In this document: positions 11,719 to 22,922 of the stretch, one piece after another
Layout of the letters: each line of letters opens with the position of its first letter
How positions within the stretch are numbered: position 1 is the stretch's first letter
Assembly (NCBI RefSeq): GCF_963576675.1
Contig: NC_088910.1
Span: forward strand, 26,538,531 to 26,602,530
DNA length: 64,000 nucleotides
DNA from: Euphorbia lathyris
Lineage: Eukaryota > Streptophyta > Magnoliopsida > Malpighiales > Euphorbiaceae
Reading direction: 5' to 3'
Made by a program: the position numbers and the translations under genes
The notes under the pieces: model-generated
Database searches by the model: none
The model's input: the letters and a program-made list of their open reading frames with translations, nothing else
Told to the model about the DNA's origin: nothing

Positions 11719-12215
11719 TATAACTAATACAACGGTGGTTTTTTTCCGTGCTGTTTGAGCTCCAGCACAAAAAAAAAAAAATTGAAATGTCAAAGCTGCA
11801 GTAATCTAATTCAATTGAAATCAACAATTCTTTTTCCAATTCCTCACTCTCTATGAATTACTATTTTTTTTATCTCCTTTTCACAAAATACAGTGTAAAA
11901 AACGACATCGTTTCTGTCGTTCCAACCCCAGCCATAAACATATACGCTCTCACCTTCAGGGCTACCTTTCTTCCACTGATTCTTTTTGTCATCTCTTTCT
12001 TCTGTTCTTCTGTCTGCATTTCTTGATATTTCTTTCCTCCTCCTGCAGCTGCAATACTGATAAGAATCTCTTCTTTTTTCTCTATTTCTCAACTCCGTTT
12101 GTTCAAATTGTTCAATTCTTGTGATTATTCCGAAATGGAAGAGAAAAAAATACAGATTTGCTTAATTGGGTTTTTTTGGTAGAAGAAGAAAACTCAAAAC
12201 CTCAGTTGAGAGACC

Positions 12216-12368
12216 ATGGCAACAAAAGAGCAAAAATGGACTGAGATTGTAGATGAGAAGGATGTGGAAAGTAAGCGAAAGAGAGAGAAGAAAGACGTGG
12301 AATGGGGGAAGAGCAGGAGACTAATCAATGGAAGAAGCCTTAAACGGTGTCGTTTTATTGCTAGCTAG
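12216..12368 (+). CDS. Short frame in Helitron filler, doubtful
   Basis: A 50-codon frame starts at an ATG in a good plant context (GACCATGGCA) and is rich in Lys, Glu and Arg (for example SKRKREKK). A CT-rich, leader-like stretch precedes it (about 11840-12180), and the frame ends TAG at 12366-12368. It may be the first exon of a host gene captured by the Helitron. I recognise no family and see no donor site that would clearly extend it. It could equally be chance. Confidence 0.25.
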   Translation: MATKEQKWTEIVDEKDVESKRKREKKDVEWGKSRRLINGRSLKRCRFIAS

Positions 12369-12598
12369 ATAGGGACAATCCGGAAAAATAAAATCAGAAT
12401 AGAAAGGGTATAAAAGGAAACAAATTTTAAGGGCACAATTGGAAGAAATTGGAAAAATTATGAAATTAGTACTGTTCACTTCTTTCAGCTTTATATATAT
12501 AGATAATTTGTAAGTAACACATTAAAAAAATTGTGATGATCTAATGTTAGTTTCACATTAAATATTTTAAACGTATGTTTAGAATGTTCGATGTGATA

Positions 12599-13872
12599 AC
12601 CCCAATGATTGAAGGTCTTGAAGGGTTAAAGGTATGTGATCTCTTTATTCCGAATTCGAGAGAGTGGGATGTGGAGTTATTAGAGGAACTTTTTGAAGTA
12701 AATGATATCAATGAATTGCAGAAAATTAGAGTGTCAAATTCTGAACACTTTGATAGGCTAATTTGGCAACATCATTCATCCGGGAGGTATACGGTTAAAA
12801 GTGCGTATAGGTTGGCCACTGAATTAGAGAGTGGCGACAAGTATCATGTTCCCGGTGCTTGGAGGAAAATTTAGAACGCTGAAATCCCACATAAGGTGCG
12901 CCATTTCGGATGGCAAATGGCACGGAACTGTTTGCCGACTCGTCATAACTTACAGGCTCGAGGGGTTCAAGTTGAGAGCAACTGTGTAAATTGCAATGGC
13001 CCATGGGAAGATAGTTGGCATACTTTTATGGAGTGTCCGTGTGCTGGTCGGGTTTGGAATAAACTTGGCTTGCTCGGTCGCGTCAACGCTGCAGCGAACA
13101 ATGCGGAAAACTTCTCAATGCTGGTCAGTAACTTTCTGAACTCTGCATCTGATAGGGAGGCTACGGTTTTCTTAATGAATGTGTGGAGTATATGGCAGCA
13201 GGAAACCCAATCTACGGAGTCTATCGTGATTTTAGCAAACGTGGTATGGACTGATTGGCTCAAGGCGTCGGATTTAAAAAACAGAACGGTTGTGGCAGCA
13301 GCGCGGATCAGAACCGACCGTCGCCAAGAGTCCGGGGTCTGCTCACTATGGCATCGGCCAAGGGGATCTCGTTTCTCTTGCTGTACTGACGCCGCCATAT
13401 TCGAGGAGGAGGGTCAGTTCGGAGTAGGGGCAATAATTAGAGATTCAAGCGGATCCTTCGTTGGAGGCCGGAACGCCAAATTGGATAGCAGACAACCAAT
13501 TAAAGAGTGTGAAGCTGAGGCGCTAATTCAGGCAATTAAATGGGCAACAGAGGCTCAGTTCAAGAATGTTGATTTTGAGGTCGATGCTAAACTTGTTGTG
13601 GAGGCGATTCACTCACAAACAACTGACGTTACTGAATTCGGCGATCAGATTTTAATAATTAGATCACTACTTTCATCCAACGACTCGTACTCAGTCAAAT
13701 GGATCAAACGGCAAGCTAACGGGGCGGCACATGTACTGGCTCAGTCCTCTCGTTTTAATACTTGCTCACTATTCTTTTATTCATTACCGAGTTTCATTTC
13801 TGTACTTATGTTACAATTTTGCCAAAATTTGGCTCATTAATATAATGATTCTTTGATTCAAAAAAAAAAAAA
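12599..13872 (+). mobile_element. 5'-truncated L1-type LINE insertion
   Basis: A LINE 3' portion ending in a poly(A) run (13860-13873). The 14-bp sequence TGTTCGATGTGATA lies just upstream (12585-12598) and just after the A tail (13877-13890), extending to about 17 bp with one mismatch. Truncation at the 5' side, an A tail and a long variable duplication are the products of target-primed reverse transcription. The insertion is about 70 bp from the Helitron end. Confidence 0.92.
12600..13840 (+). pseudogene. LINE ORF2 C-terminus: zinc-binding and RNase H
   Basis: One reading frame spans the insertion, interrupted by a single TAG at 12872-12874 where the family has Trp (WRKI-stop-NAEIPHKV). 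The first part is the region before and including the RT-associated zinc-binding domain: IWQHHSSGRYTVKSAYRL, then IPHKVRHFGWQMA, then C-x2-C...H...C (CVNCNGPWEDSWHTFMEC). The second part is a plant RVT_3-type RNase H with TDAA (Asp), ECEAEAL (Glu), EVDAKLVV (Asp) and the NGAAHVLA block. RT and endonuclease were lost by 5' truncation, so it cannot move itself. Confidence 0.88.
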
Positions 13873-14164
13873 AGATTGTTCGATGTGATATTTACATAAT
13901 AGGCAAATCAGACTTTTCAATTTTTTTAAGATAAAATTGATCTTATTGAAAAATTATGTAAATTTGAATCATTTATACTTTATGAGTAAATTTGCACTTT
14001 TCCAACAATATTAAAATCAAATTCGTCTCTTATCCCTATAATCTAATTATGGCAATATCTTGATGTCATCTTTTATTTAAATACATTAAGTTTATAATAA
14101 TTGTTTTTTTTGGCAGTTACTACATTAGTTAATTATGAACTTCTAATTAGATTAAAAATGTATA

Positions 14165-14760
14165 GTGAATTTTTATAAACAAATAAAAACCTAGATTTCC
14201 TCTCTCTCCTTTTTTTCTCTTTCATCGCGCAGAAAGCTTTTTTTTCTCCAACTTCTTTTCCCACTAAAGATCTAATTGAAGAATGAAGAAGGAACATTGC
14301 CTTCTTTCTTCCTCCTTCCATCTATGTGTTTATACACGCACTTATTTTTGTCTTTGTTTGTGAATATTTGGTTTGAAATCCATATGATTCATCAGATTTT
14401 CTTTTCCGTTTGATCGCATCTATTAGCTATAATTCTTTCATTTACACTCTTTTTCGAATTTAACAAGAGCAGAAACAGTTAATTTTGTCCGTATATCACT
14501 AGATCTACATAGTTGGAATGGAAATGAATCAAATCTGAATGTTTGAAATGGGTTAAATGGTGAAGATTATATTGCAGATACTTTTCTACGAATTTGGATT
14601 TATGAGAAGTATATAATTTATAGTTTGTTTGTGTTAGTTGTATCTTTTATGGCTTTTATTACTCTTCATATTCTTTTTTTTTCTTCCCTCTATTACTCTT
14701 GCTTTGTTATACCTTTTTCATCTAATGCAATGATATAAGCATTTTTATATAATAAAAAAA
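14165..14760 (+). repeat. Retroposon-like dispersed repeat, copy B
   Basis: Homologous to 4735-5255 (see copy A). It begins with a CT-rich leader and ends near ATATAATAAAAAAA (14745-14760). Copies A and B differ by many substitutions and small gaps, so both are old. No intact shared frame is seen. Confidence 0.5.
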
Positions 14761-15477
14761 GTGTTAGTTGTATCACCCATTTTCAAATTATATCTTTTTG
14801 TAGTTCGAAATAATGCGTTTATAGTTTTCCTATAGTCAAATTGCACATCAAAAAACTGTTTCAAATTACAGAAAAACTACTTTCAAATGCAGGTAAAATG
14901 AATATCACTCTCTTAATCGAGTTTTATGTTCAAATTTTATTTCTTTAGTCATCAGGAACTTAATGTGATCAAATAAAAGATTAAGAATTTAATGAACCAA
15001 AAAATGAAAGCCTAAGAGTTTCAAGACGCTTTTCCCCTCTAATTATTTACATGATCAATTCAAATTATTTGTTATCAATTAAAGTTGATTTGAGTTGTTA
15101 AAGACCTCAAGTCGCTTAACCTAATAATCTCGTGTTCGAGTTCTAACGTACCCAATAAACTTTAATTAAAAATGAATCCACCTAGAACTTCTGACAAATC
15201 TCATACCTAATAATCGAATTAATTATTAAAGAAAATCAAATCATTCAACGGAATCATTATAATCTCTTACTACAGAATAAAAAGAACAAAAAAAATTAAT
15301 GGATTAAAAAAATAAACAATATAAAATTTAATTTATATTGAAAAGTATTAAATAGATTATTTTATCGTATACTAAATTTTATTAATAAATAAAGATAAGT
15401 TATTCGATTGCATTGAAACTATTAATGTAATTTTTTTTTTTTTGAAAGATCTACTAATGTAATTTTAAAGATTACAT
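14761..15477. other. Intergenic DNA with a SINE-like head
   Basis: No gene. The only notable piece is the tRNA-like segment at 15080-15190, listed separately. Confidence 0.5.
15080..15190 (+). repeat. tRNA-like SINE head, candidate
   Basis: A TTGAGTTGTTAAAG A-box-like motif (15097 on) is followed by GTGTTCGAGTTC (B-box-like, 15132-15143). It aligns with 52743-52830 through GTTGAATGTT-type spacing and the shared TCAAGTCG/TTAGGTCG and TTCTAACGTA blocks. It is likely the head of an old SINE. No tail or duplication was identified. Confidence 0.4.
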
Positions 15478-15761
15478 GGGTGTTTAGTTGCTCCTTTTCA
15501 TAATTTTTTTTGCCTTTTCACTTTAAAAGGGAGAGTTTTAGGTATTTGGTTAGTGACCTCATGTTTGCCTTTTACATCTGAAAAGCAGTATTGGGTATTT
15601 AGTTAATAATTTCCTGTTTGCCTTTTACACCCGAAAGCAGAGAATCTGCTTTTTGAAAAAGCAACTTTTTCAAACAGCAAACAACAAACCGTAACAGTAA
15701 CGATAACAACAAATAGTAACATCAAACCGTAACAGCAACCAGTAAGTAAAACAAACAGGCG
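15478..15761 (-). mobile_element. MITE with GTTTGCTGTT subrepeats, copy 2
   Basis: Reverse-complement relative of 3821-4151: it starts GGGTGTTTAGTTGC, carries AAACAGCAAAC and CCGTAACAGTAAC units, and ends GTAAAACAAACAGGCG. No clean duplication. Confidence 0.6.
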
Positions 15762-15994
15762 TATTCTGAAATTATTATAAAATGGCTTTATTTTTAATTA
15801 TACAACCCAACCCATATGTAGGAAAAGTGTTATCATAAGCCTTGTTATCGGGTTTGATGTATTTCAGTTGGAGTGAAGCCTGCTAATCATTTAATTTGAA
15901 ATGGGCTGAGACGCCAATCCATCTAATAACGTATTGGGTTCAAATTTTTAAAGAAACACCAACAATTTCATAAAAATAAACTCCGACACTAAAG

Positions 15995-17721
15995 AGATGT
16001 TTGGTTACTCATTTTCTGGGTAAATTTCATCAATGGTGTACAACGTTTGTCCCATTTCACACTTTGGTGTACAACCTTCAATTTGTCTCACTAATATATA
16101 CGAACTTATAGGTGACCTCCCAATATGGTGTACAGCAGATAAAAATGACTGGTCAACACTAAGTCAACGTGCCACATAGGCAGTTTGACCGGTCAAAAAG
16201 TAAAAAAGTAAAAAATTACTTATATACCCTTGTTTTCTTCCTCCCTTCTCTCTATCTTTCCCTTTTTCTCTCTCCAGGTAGAAGAAGATCTCAGACATGA
16301 TTCTTTTAAGACCCTTGTGCAATTCAAGTTGCTCAATTTCTGGAATTTAGAGACAAAAATCGAATTTAGAAACAGCTTTTGTCGAATCCTTCGTTTCATG
16401 TCTGATTTCCAAAACTTGTTTCTCTTGTTCGATTCATCTTCCACCCTCCTCTTCTTCTTCCTCTTTTTCCAAAACTTGATAGATCTACTTCTGTTGGAAT
16501 TACAAAGTTCTGAACAGGAAATTACAATATATCGATTGCCGCGATGATGTTTCGTTTCCGTTTATCTCCTGGTTCGTTTTTTTTACTCACGTTTAACTAA
16601 GAAAATGAAGTTACAGAAAAAGATTTCATAGGAAACTCATGTACTAGGATAATTATATAGGAAAGGAAACAAATTGTGAAGCCAATATAAAACAGTCAAA
16701 CCCTGATAAATGCAAGGTGTTCATGCGATTTTGACCTCAACTGGGTTCTGGCTTTTTTGTTTTGACCTAAATCAGTTTTAGCATTTCTTTCTCTAATTCA
16801 CTGTTCATCTTCAACCTAGCAACCTAAAACTTGTAGTGAAATTCACTAATCCAGAAAAGAAATCTCTACTAAAATTCTTATTCCCAAGCAACAATTTATC
16901 AGCAAAACTCGTTATAGACATAATTATGTGTTTTCCGAGCTTGGATTGTGTCCGGAAATGGAGCTTCTCCGATAACAATTTCATCATAATTAACGTAAGC
17001 AATCGTGTTTTCATACTTGAATCGTCTGATGAGTAATTTAGATATAATTAATGGTTGATGATACTGATGAAAATGGACGTGAAAATCAAGTGAAAGTGGA
17101 AGAAGAAGAAGTTAAGAAAGTGATTGCAGGTGAAAATCAAAGTGAAAGGGGAAGAAGAAGAGGAGGTTAAGGAAGAATAATCAACCTTGATTATTCTGAT
17201 GTTGATGAAAATGTTTTTAATTCATAAAATATTGTTGGTTTTATATATGAGGCTGGGTTTTCATTGGATTTGGGTGGTAAATAGAGAAAGAAATAATTTG
17301 GGGAGAGTGAAAGGTAATTTTAGAAAGAAAATCCAAATTAGGGTATTTTAGTAACTTTATATGTGGTAGGTCAATTTTTTACTTTTTGACCGGTCAAACT
17401 GCCCATGTGGCGCGTTGACTTAGTGTTGACCGGTCATTTTTACATGCTGTACACCATATTGGGAGGTCACCTATAAGTTCGTACATATTAGTGAGACAAA
17501 TTGAAGGTTGTACACAAAAGTGTGAAATGGGACAAACGTTGTACACCATTAATGAAATTTACCCCTCATTTTCTTGCTTTTGTTTATCTTTTTATTCTAA
17601 AATTGAGAGTTTTATGTGTTTACCTTTTATAGTTGAAGAGTAGCTTTTTACAAAAGCAATAAGGAATTCATTCTTTTTACAGCAAACCGTAATCGCAAAC
17701 AGCAAATAAACCAAACGGATC
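15995..17721 (-). mobile_element. MITE copy 3, split by a Mutator-type element
   Basis: The two parts, about 15995-16017 (GATGTTTGGTTACTCATTTTCT) and 17565-17721, join into another copy of the same MITE family, ending AAATAAACCAAACGGATC. The break holds the element at 16018-17564 exactly between duplicated 10-bp flanks. Confidence 0.6.
16018..17564. mobile_element. Mutator-like element with gene-like filler
   Basis: 1547 bp. Terminal inverted repeats of roughly 200 bp start GGGTAAATTTCAT and run to ACCGGTCAAA-type text (16018-16215 versus 17370-17564), with high similarity by eye. A 10-bp direct duplication, CTCATTTTCT, lies at 16008-16017 and 17565-17574. The middle (16216-17369) is not inverted. 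It has a CT-rich leader, an exon-like segment (about 16275-16545) and a purine-rich Glu/Lys/Val-type segment (17065-17185). This resembles a Pack-MULE. There is no transposase. Confidence 0.82.
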
Positions 17722-18458
17722 ATAAACCTTATATAGAAGTTATAAGGAACTAATGTTCCACTCAATTTTGGGGTTGAAAATAAAATCGTTTATTCAATTT
17801 TGTCTTACAATAAATCTATCCGGATAGAATAGACTCAATTGTAAATTTTATTTACTTTATTATATTTCGTTAAGTAAAGTGAAAATTAGTTAAGTTTTTT
17901 TTTTTAAAAAAAAAAGAAGAAAATGAGTTAAGTTAAAATTTAAATATGGTCAATAATACTTAGATGATTTTTCAATGTAGTAAAGGTGAAGGTTATGGTA
18001 AAAATCTTTCAAAAAGAAAAAGACTTTGAAATTATAAATTCAGACATGTTTTTTTTTCTAATATAGATTTTAGTGAAGATGAGATTTGAACCTTTAAAAC
18101 TTAAGCTATAAATAATAATGCTGACCACTATACTACTATTTACTAAATTATAATTATTATGAAAATATATAATTATGGTATAAATTAAAAAAATATATAT
18201 TATTTAATATTAATTATTAACTTTTATTCTACCAAAAAAAAAATTATTATTTTTTATGTTTAAATAACTGTCATAAAAAAAATTATTTTATCTCTTCAAT
18301 ATTAATAAATTTTAAGTCAGTATTTAAACTTTAAACACATATAAATAAAATTTAAAAATCTAATAAATTATATAACTTAATTTGAATTATAATAATAATA
18401 TATCTTATTATTATATTTTATTATATTTACATGTTAATAATATTAATAGAAATAAATG
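17722..18458. other. AT-rich DNA with a tRNA-like segment
   Basis: On the - strand, 18135 down to 18055 holds AGTATAGTGGTCAGCATTAT (A-box-like) and AGGTTCAAATCTC (B-box-like), spaced as in a tRNA-derived SINE head. The rest is A/T-rich with no gene. Confidence 0.4.
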
Positions 18459-18610
18459 GGTTAGGCTATGCTTACTTTGTTTTTGATAAAGTAAGTCTTA
18501 CTTTGTTTTTTTCACCATTGGATGGTCATAAACTTTGACAAAGTAAGCTCATTCAATGGTACAAAGTAAAGTTTACTTTGTAAAAAAACAAAATAAGCAT
18601 AGAAGGCACC
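18459..18610. mobile_element. Small foldback MITE
   Basis: About 152 bp; GGTTAGGCTATGCTTACTTTG on the left pairs with the right end CAAAATAAGCATAGAAGGCACC. It shares CACCATTGGATG and ACAAAGTA blocks with the MITE at 23866-24023, so they are one family. Flanks are only partly duplicated. Confidence 0.65.
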
Positions 18611-18980
18611 TAAATAATTATTATTAAGTTTAAAAATATATATCTTTTTCAATTTTTATATTTATTAATTTTTATTCTATCATATTAAATTTATTGATTT
18701 GATATATTAAAGAAATATCATGATTAACATAATTTTTATTAACATTATACTAAATATGAATAAAAATATAATTTTTACATAATTTTTTGAATATCTATTG
18801 AACTCGGATTGAATCTCGGTCGAACCTCTAACTTTGAACTCTTTAACTTTTCTAGTTCTTTGACTAGTCCAGTTTTGACAAAACATGCTATAAACACATT
18901 ATACATAAAAAAAATTTATTTACAAAAAATATAAATTTCAAATATAGCTAAAAAGAATAACACCATAATAAATAAATTTT
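18611..18980. other. AT-rich intergenic DNA
   Basis: No gene or repeat border seen. Confidence 0.5.
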
Positions 18981-21502
18981 GGCTTAATGCTTCTCCAGCT
19001 CCCTTAACTTGTCCAAATTGGTCATTTTACCCCTCCAACTCATTGAATCTCCTATTTACCCCCTTAACTCCATAAAAATGGTATTTCTTGTTGGAAATTA
19101 GGCTAAGGTATGGCAGCGGAAATATAAACATTTTAGCCTACTTCCTTTTAACCATAGGATCTGTTAATCGTTATTTCATATAAAGAGGGATAAGAAGAAA
19201 TACCTTTTGATGAACAATCTACCGTTGTTAATGAAGTGCCCACAACTCTTCTCCGAGTTCCCAAGCACAAAGTAAAACACAGTGAGATTAAGTTAGAATC
19301 AACCGTATGAGATGCAACCAAAATAGATTGCCTCTAATTAATCAACACAAGATCAAAGAAAAAGAAGATAGATGAAATTAATCGATCGATGGAAGCCGTA
19401 TGAATTCTTGTCCACGAACTGGGGGAGTCGAATTCTCTTTCTCTCTCTAAGCTAGGGATTTCGAAAATCACTAGGTGGATTTATGTATGCTTAGTCGAAA
19501 TTCATGTATAAAGGGGTATATATAATCACTTGTATCTAAACCCTAGTTAGATAGGATTAGGTTACTTAATAGGAATTCAATTCGGAATAGAATTCCTAAT
19601 TATTATCTCACTATATATCTAATATATCTAGGATAATAATAAATAACCTTATTGGATAATAATAGGAGTATATTAATCTAATTAAAACTTCTAACTTAAT
19701 TATCTCTTAATTAATTTAATTCATATTCCTAATCAAATTAGGATTAATAGAATCAAAATAATTACTCACTAATTATATATAAATTTCGGCCCCCCTTAAT
19801 TAAATGGGCCTTACTGGGCTCAATTGGGCTTCCATCAATTAATAACATCCATCTCTCTTTTGGTTCCAAGTCTTATGTGTGATCCATTAGGTTCTCACTA
19901 CTTCTGGCCGTATGCAACCATTAAATTAATTTCTTCAAGAATTATATTTAATCTTTGCATAACGGAATGATGTACTGGGTATGTTATTGGCAAGTCTGTA
20001 ATCATTCCCCCAGAGTCCGTTAAGAAGACAGGTTGATTCTGTCGTTAACCTTTCCGTATTAGTTACAGTATAATTCGATCCTTTATCAACTACATCCTTG
20101 AACTGAATCTTATGACTATGGGTGATGTCAAGTCACATATAGCGAGACGTCCATTTTACTTGTACAGGCCGAGTCAACTCAAAAAGATAGGTTAAGTGAA
20201 ATCTGTATTTCTTACTCTTAAGCTATCACCTTGCAATGATTTAGAGTCGAGTCTTCCACAAGCGATCCATGGATGTATCTCTCATTTATCGGGAGTGATA
20301 AATGCTCAATCCAATATATAACGACTCCGCAATCACTTCCTGTGATACCCAACATCTACTGTTCACACCCCAAAGTCATCTCTGTTAAGGATCGTGTTAC
20401 ACCAGAGTCAAAGCATCACATTCCGTAATCCAGAATACCAATTAATATTCCTTTGAGTCTGAGGATTAGTTATAGCTATTAATACCAATGAGATGAACAG
20501 GTGACAAGGATGAATCTACCCATCCTGTTATCTCAAATCGGATCCTCAATCCTAATGAACAACGTTTCATCGGATCTATGTAACTGTCTAGATATCTGTA
20601 TATATGAAGCTTGTGAGATCAGCTTTCTGTCGGACAGAAGACATTGTTACATACAAGTCTCAACAGTGATATGTCAATCCCAAACATATCACTTGACTTG
20701 GGGTGGTTTTAAGTTTATCAGTTTACTATAAAGTTTTGTCTCACTTCATGCTTGTATGAACACTTTATAATCACTTTAAATAAACTTACAGATTTCCTTT
20801 TATTAGACTTTATTTAGTGCTTAAAAGAGATTGCCTTTATATAGTTATAAAACATATATCTCATTAAACAAATGATATAAAGAACAATTCATTTACATTA
20901 AGTTTGTATCCTAGAACAATTGTCTATAGGACACTAAACCCCAACATTTCTCACCCCCTTAACTTGTCCAAATTTGTCATTTTACCCCTTCTCAACTCAT
21001 CGAATATCCTATTTACCTCCTTAACTCCATAAAAGTGGTATTTCTCGCCACTTATGATCCTATTTATCCTCTTAACTCCATAAAAATGGTATTTCTTATC
21101 CATTTATAGTAGTTAAAAAAAGTTGAAAAGAGAAAGAACGAATAAAAAATACAAATAACAAGAACATTAATATAAACAAGTTAATGTACCAAAATAGGCC
21201 TATGATTTTTGAGGAAGTATCAATTTAGGTTCCACTTACAAAATATCATAAATATAGGTTTAACGTTTAAAAAAAGTTATCAATTTAGGCTTCGATAACG
21301 AATTGTAAGGGGTGAAAAATACCACTTTTATGGAGTTAATGGGGTAAATAGAACATTCTATGAGTTGGAGGGATACATGAACAAGTTGAGGGGTGAAAAA
21401 TACCAATTTATGGAGTTAATTGGGTAAATAGGACATTCGATGAGTTGAGGGAGTAAAGTGACCAATTTGGACAAGTTAAGGGAGCTGGGGAAGCATTAGC
21501 CC
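18981..21502. mobile_element. Mutator-type foldback split by a solo LTR
   Basis: Ends GGCTTAATGCTTCTCCAGCT and, complemented, GGGCTAATGCTTCCCCAGCT, followed by CCCTTAACTTGTCCAAATTGGTC in both arms. Internal tandem units carry CTTAACTCCATAAAAATGGTA. AATAAATTTT occurs at 18971-18980 and 21503-21512, a 10-bp duplication. Without the LTR (19089-20946) and its 5-bp duplication the element would be about 660 bp. Confidence 0.8.
19089..20946. mobile_element. Solo LTR, 1858 bp
   Basis: Starts TGTTGGAAATTAGG and ends CTAAACCCCAACA, so it has TGTTG...CAACA ends. An exact 5-bp duplication, TTTCT, lies at 19084-19088 and 20947-20951. No internal region exists, so it is the product of LTR-LTR recombination. 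The superfamily cannot be fixed without a primer-binding site. A diverged piece of the same LTR lies reversed at 51885-52450. Confidence 0.88.
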
Positions 21503-21788
21503 AATAAATTTTATATTCAAAGCTAATTTTAGGTAGATTTTTTTTTTTTTTTTATCATTACCAGCGCCTTTTCTAAAAAAAAAAGATAAAAACAAACCCA
21601 AATTTACACGAAGCAACCTCCCAAGGTACTTTTAACCAACTTTAATTTATGTCTACAAAACATATGAAATTTTTATTTCACAATTTTTTTCTTTTTGTCG
21701 ATTTCAATACTATAATGGTGGTTATCACACAAACATAAGTCCTATCCTTGTTGCATCTCAAAAATAATATATTACATGATCTACTAAC

Positions 21789-22866
21789 GTTTTTTTTTTT
21801 TTTATGAAAGAAAACCTTAGGTGGAAAAGAAATAGGAGATTCTCCTACGATGAATTGATTGTTGTTGCAATTAAGACTCCATTTGGCCAGTTGATGCGCT
21901 CTCGAATTGAATTGCTGAAACTCATGTACGAAGCGGATCGATTCAAACGTTTCTCCAAGAGTCCAAATATCCTGTATAGTAACATCTATGTATGTGATGT
22001 TCTGTCGTCTCAGGATTGCGCTGATCGAATTCTGACAATCCGACGCGATGAGTAGTCGATGACTCTCAAGTCTTTGTGCCTGTCTCATACCTTCTAATAT
22101 TGCAAGGAGCTCACCATGTGTTACCGACCAGCAGTATTCCAATTTGGCAATGCCTGAATCCCACCACCGAGCCATCAGATTGTCGCAGCAGCAAGCCCAC
22201 CATCACCCTGGAGCAGTTGTCGCGGAAGGCAGCGTCATTGTTAAGTTTGATCTCCCCCTCTTCCGTGCTAACTTCCCATCGGGCTGTCCCGCTCGCTCCG
22301 CCATCCCGACCAGCAGTAGCTTCCATGTTCAGCGGGGACAGGGCTCCATTCAAGATTGCAGAGTTGGATAGCCTCGCGCTTTGCCCGTTGTGCGATACCT
22401 GATCATATTGGAACCAAAGCATCCACATGATCATGCAAAACGCACGGAAGTCCTCCTTGCCAAGAACGCTCCTGACCGATCTAAACCAATCCAAGCACGA
22501 ACCGCCTGTGCATTTTAGAACGCGAGACGACAGACCCGAAGCGTTCCAAATCTCCCTCGCAGCCCTGCACCATTTGAAAATATGTAAGCTAGACCCCTCT
22601 TGGTTCCCACAGATAACACACGCCCTATCCACGGGGACATGACGCATTGCGAGATTGACCAGGCAAGGGAGGAACTCATGATAGAACCTCCATAAGAAGT
22701 GGGAGACCTTGGGAGGGATTGCCAGCTTCCAGATCGACTTCCACAACGAATTTGGTCCCGATGAAGAGCCGGGGATAGAAGTCGTCGACCCGTTGAGCCT
22801 CATTGCCGTTTTATATCCCAATTTGGTCGTATAAGAGTCGTCCCTTGAGTCATGCCAGTAAAGCCG
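21789..22866 (-). mobile_element. 5'-truncated L1-type LINE insertion
   Basis: Reversed LINE 3' part. Its poly(A) appears as a T run at about 21790-21803. The 13-bp sequence ATGATCTACTAAC flanks it at 21776-21788 and 22867-22879. It is truncated upstream of the zinc-binding domain. This sequence is notably GC-richer than its surroundings. Confidence 0.92.
21840..22866 (-). pseudogene. LINE ORF2 C-terminus, frameshifted
   Basis: From the right end: the pre-zinc region (DDSYTTKLGYKTAM), the RT zinc-binding domain (IPPKVSHFLWRF, then CVICGNQEGSSLHIFKWC), and the start of RNase H (EIKLNNDAAF with the first Asp). A frameshift at about 22110-22175 then moves the reading frame. In the new frame come GELLAILEGMRQ (Glu), LIASDCQNS (Asp) and NSRAHQLAKW. 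All RNase H landmarks are visible but split over two frames. The fragment lacks RT and endonuclease. Confidence 0.85.
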
Positions 22867-22922
22867 ATGATCTACTAACTTTAAACTCAATAAACAATTG
22901 CATATTCTTTATAATTATTAAA

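Larger units (their letters stand above)
10029..12503 (-). mobile_element. Candidate Helitron carrying other elements
   Basis: Read on the - strand, the element begins TCTATATATATAAAGC (12503 downward), a typical plant Helitron 5' end. It ends TATTTTCTAG at 10029, a CTRR-type end preceded by a GC-rich CCCGAAGCG...GGGG segment that may be a worn hairpin. The flanking bases are A before TC and T after CTAG, as expected for insertion between A and T. Inside are a copia derivative (10075-11061), a Mutator-type MITE (11278-11718) and gene-like filler (about 11750-12400). No Rep/helicase frame exists, so it would be non-autonomous. The hairpin is weak, so the 3' end is less certain than the 5' end. 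Confidence 0.55.
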
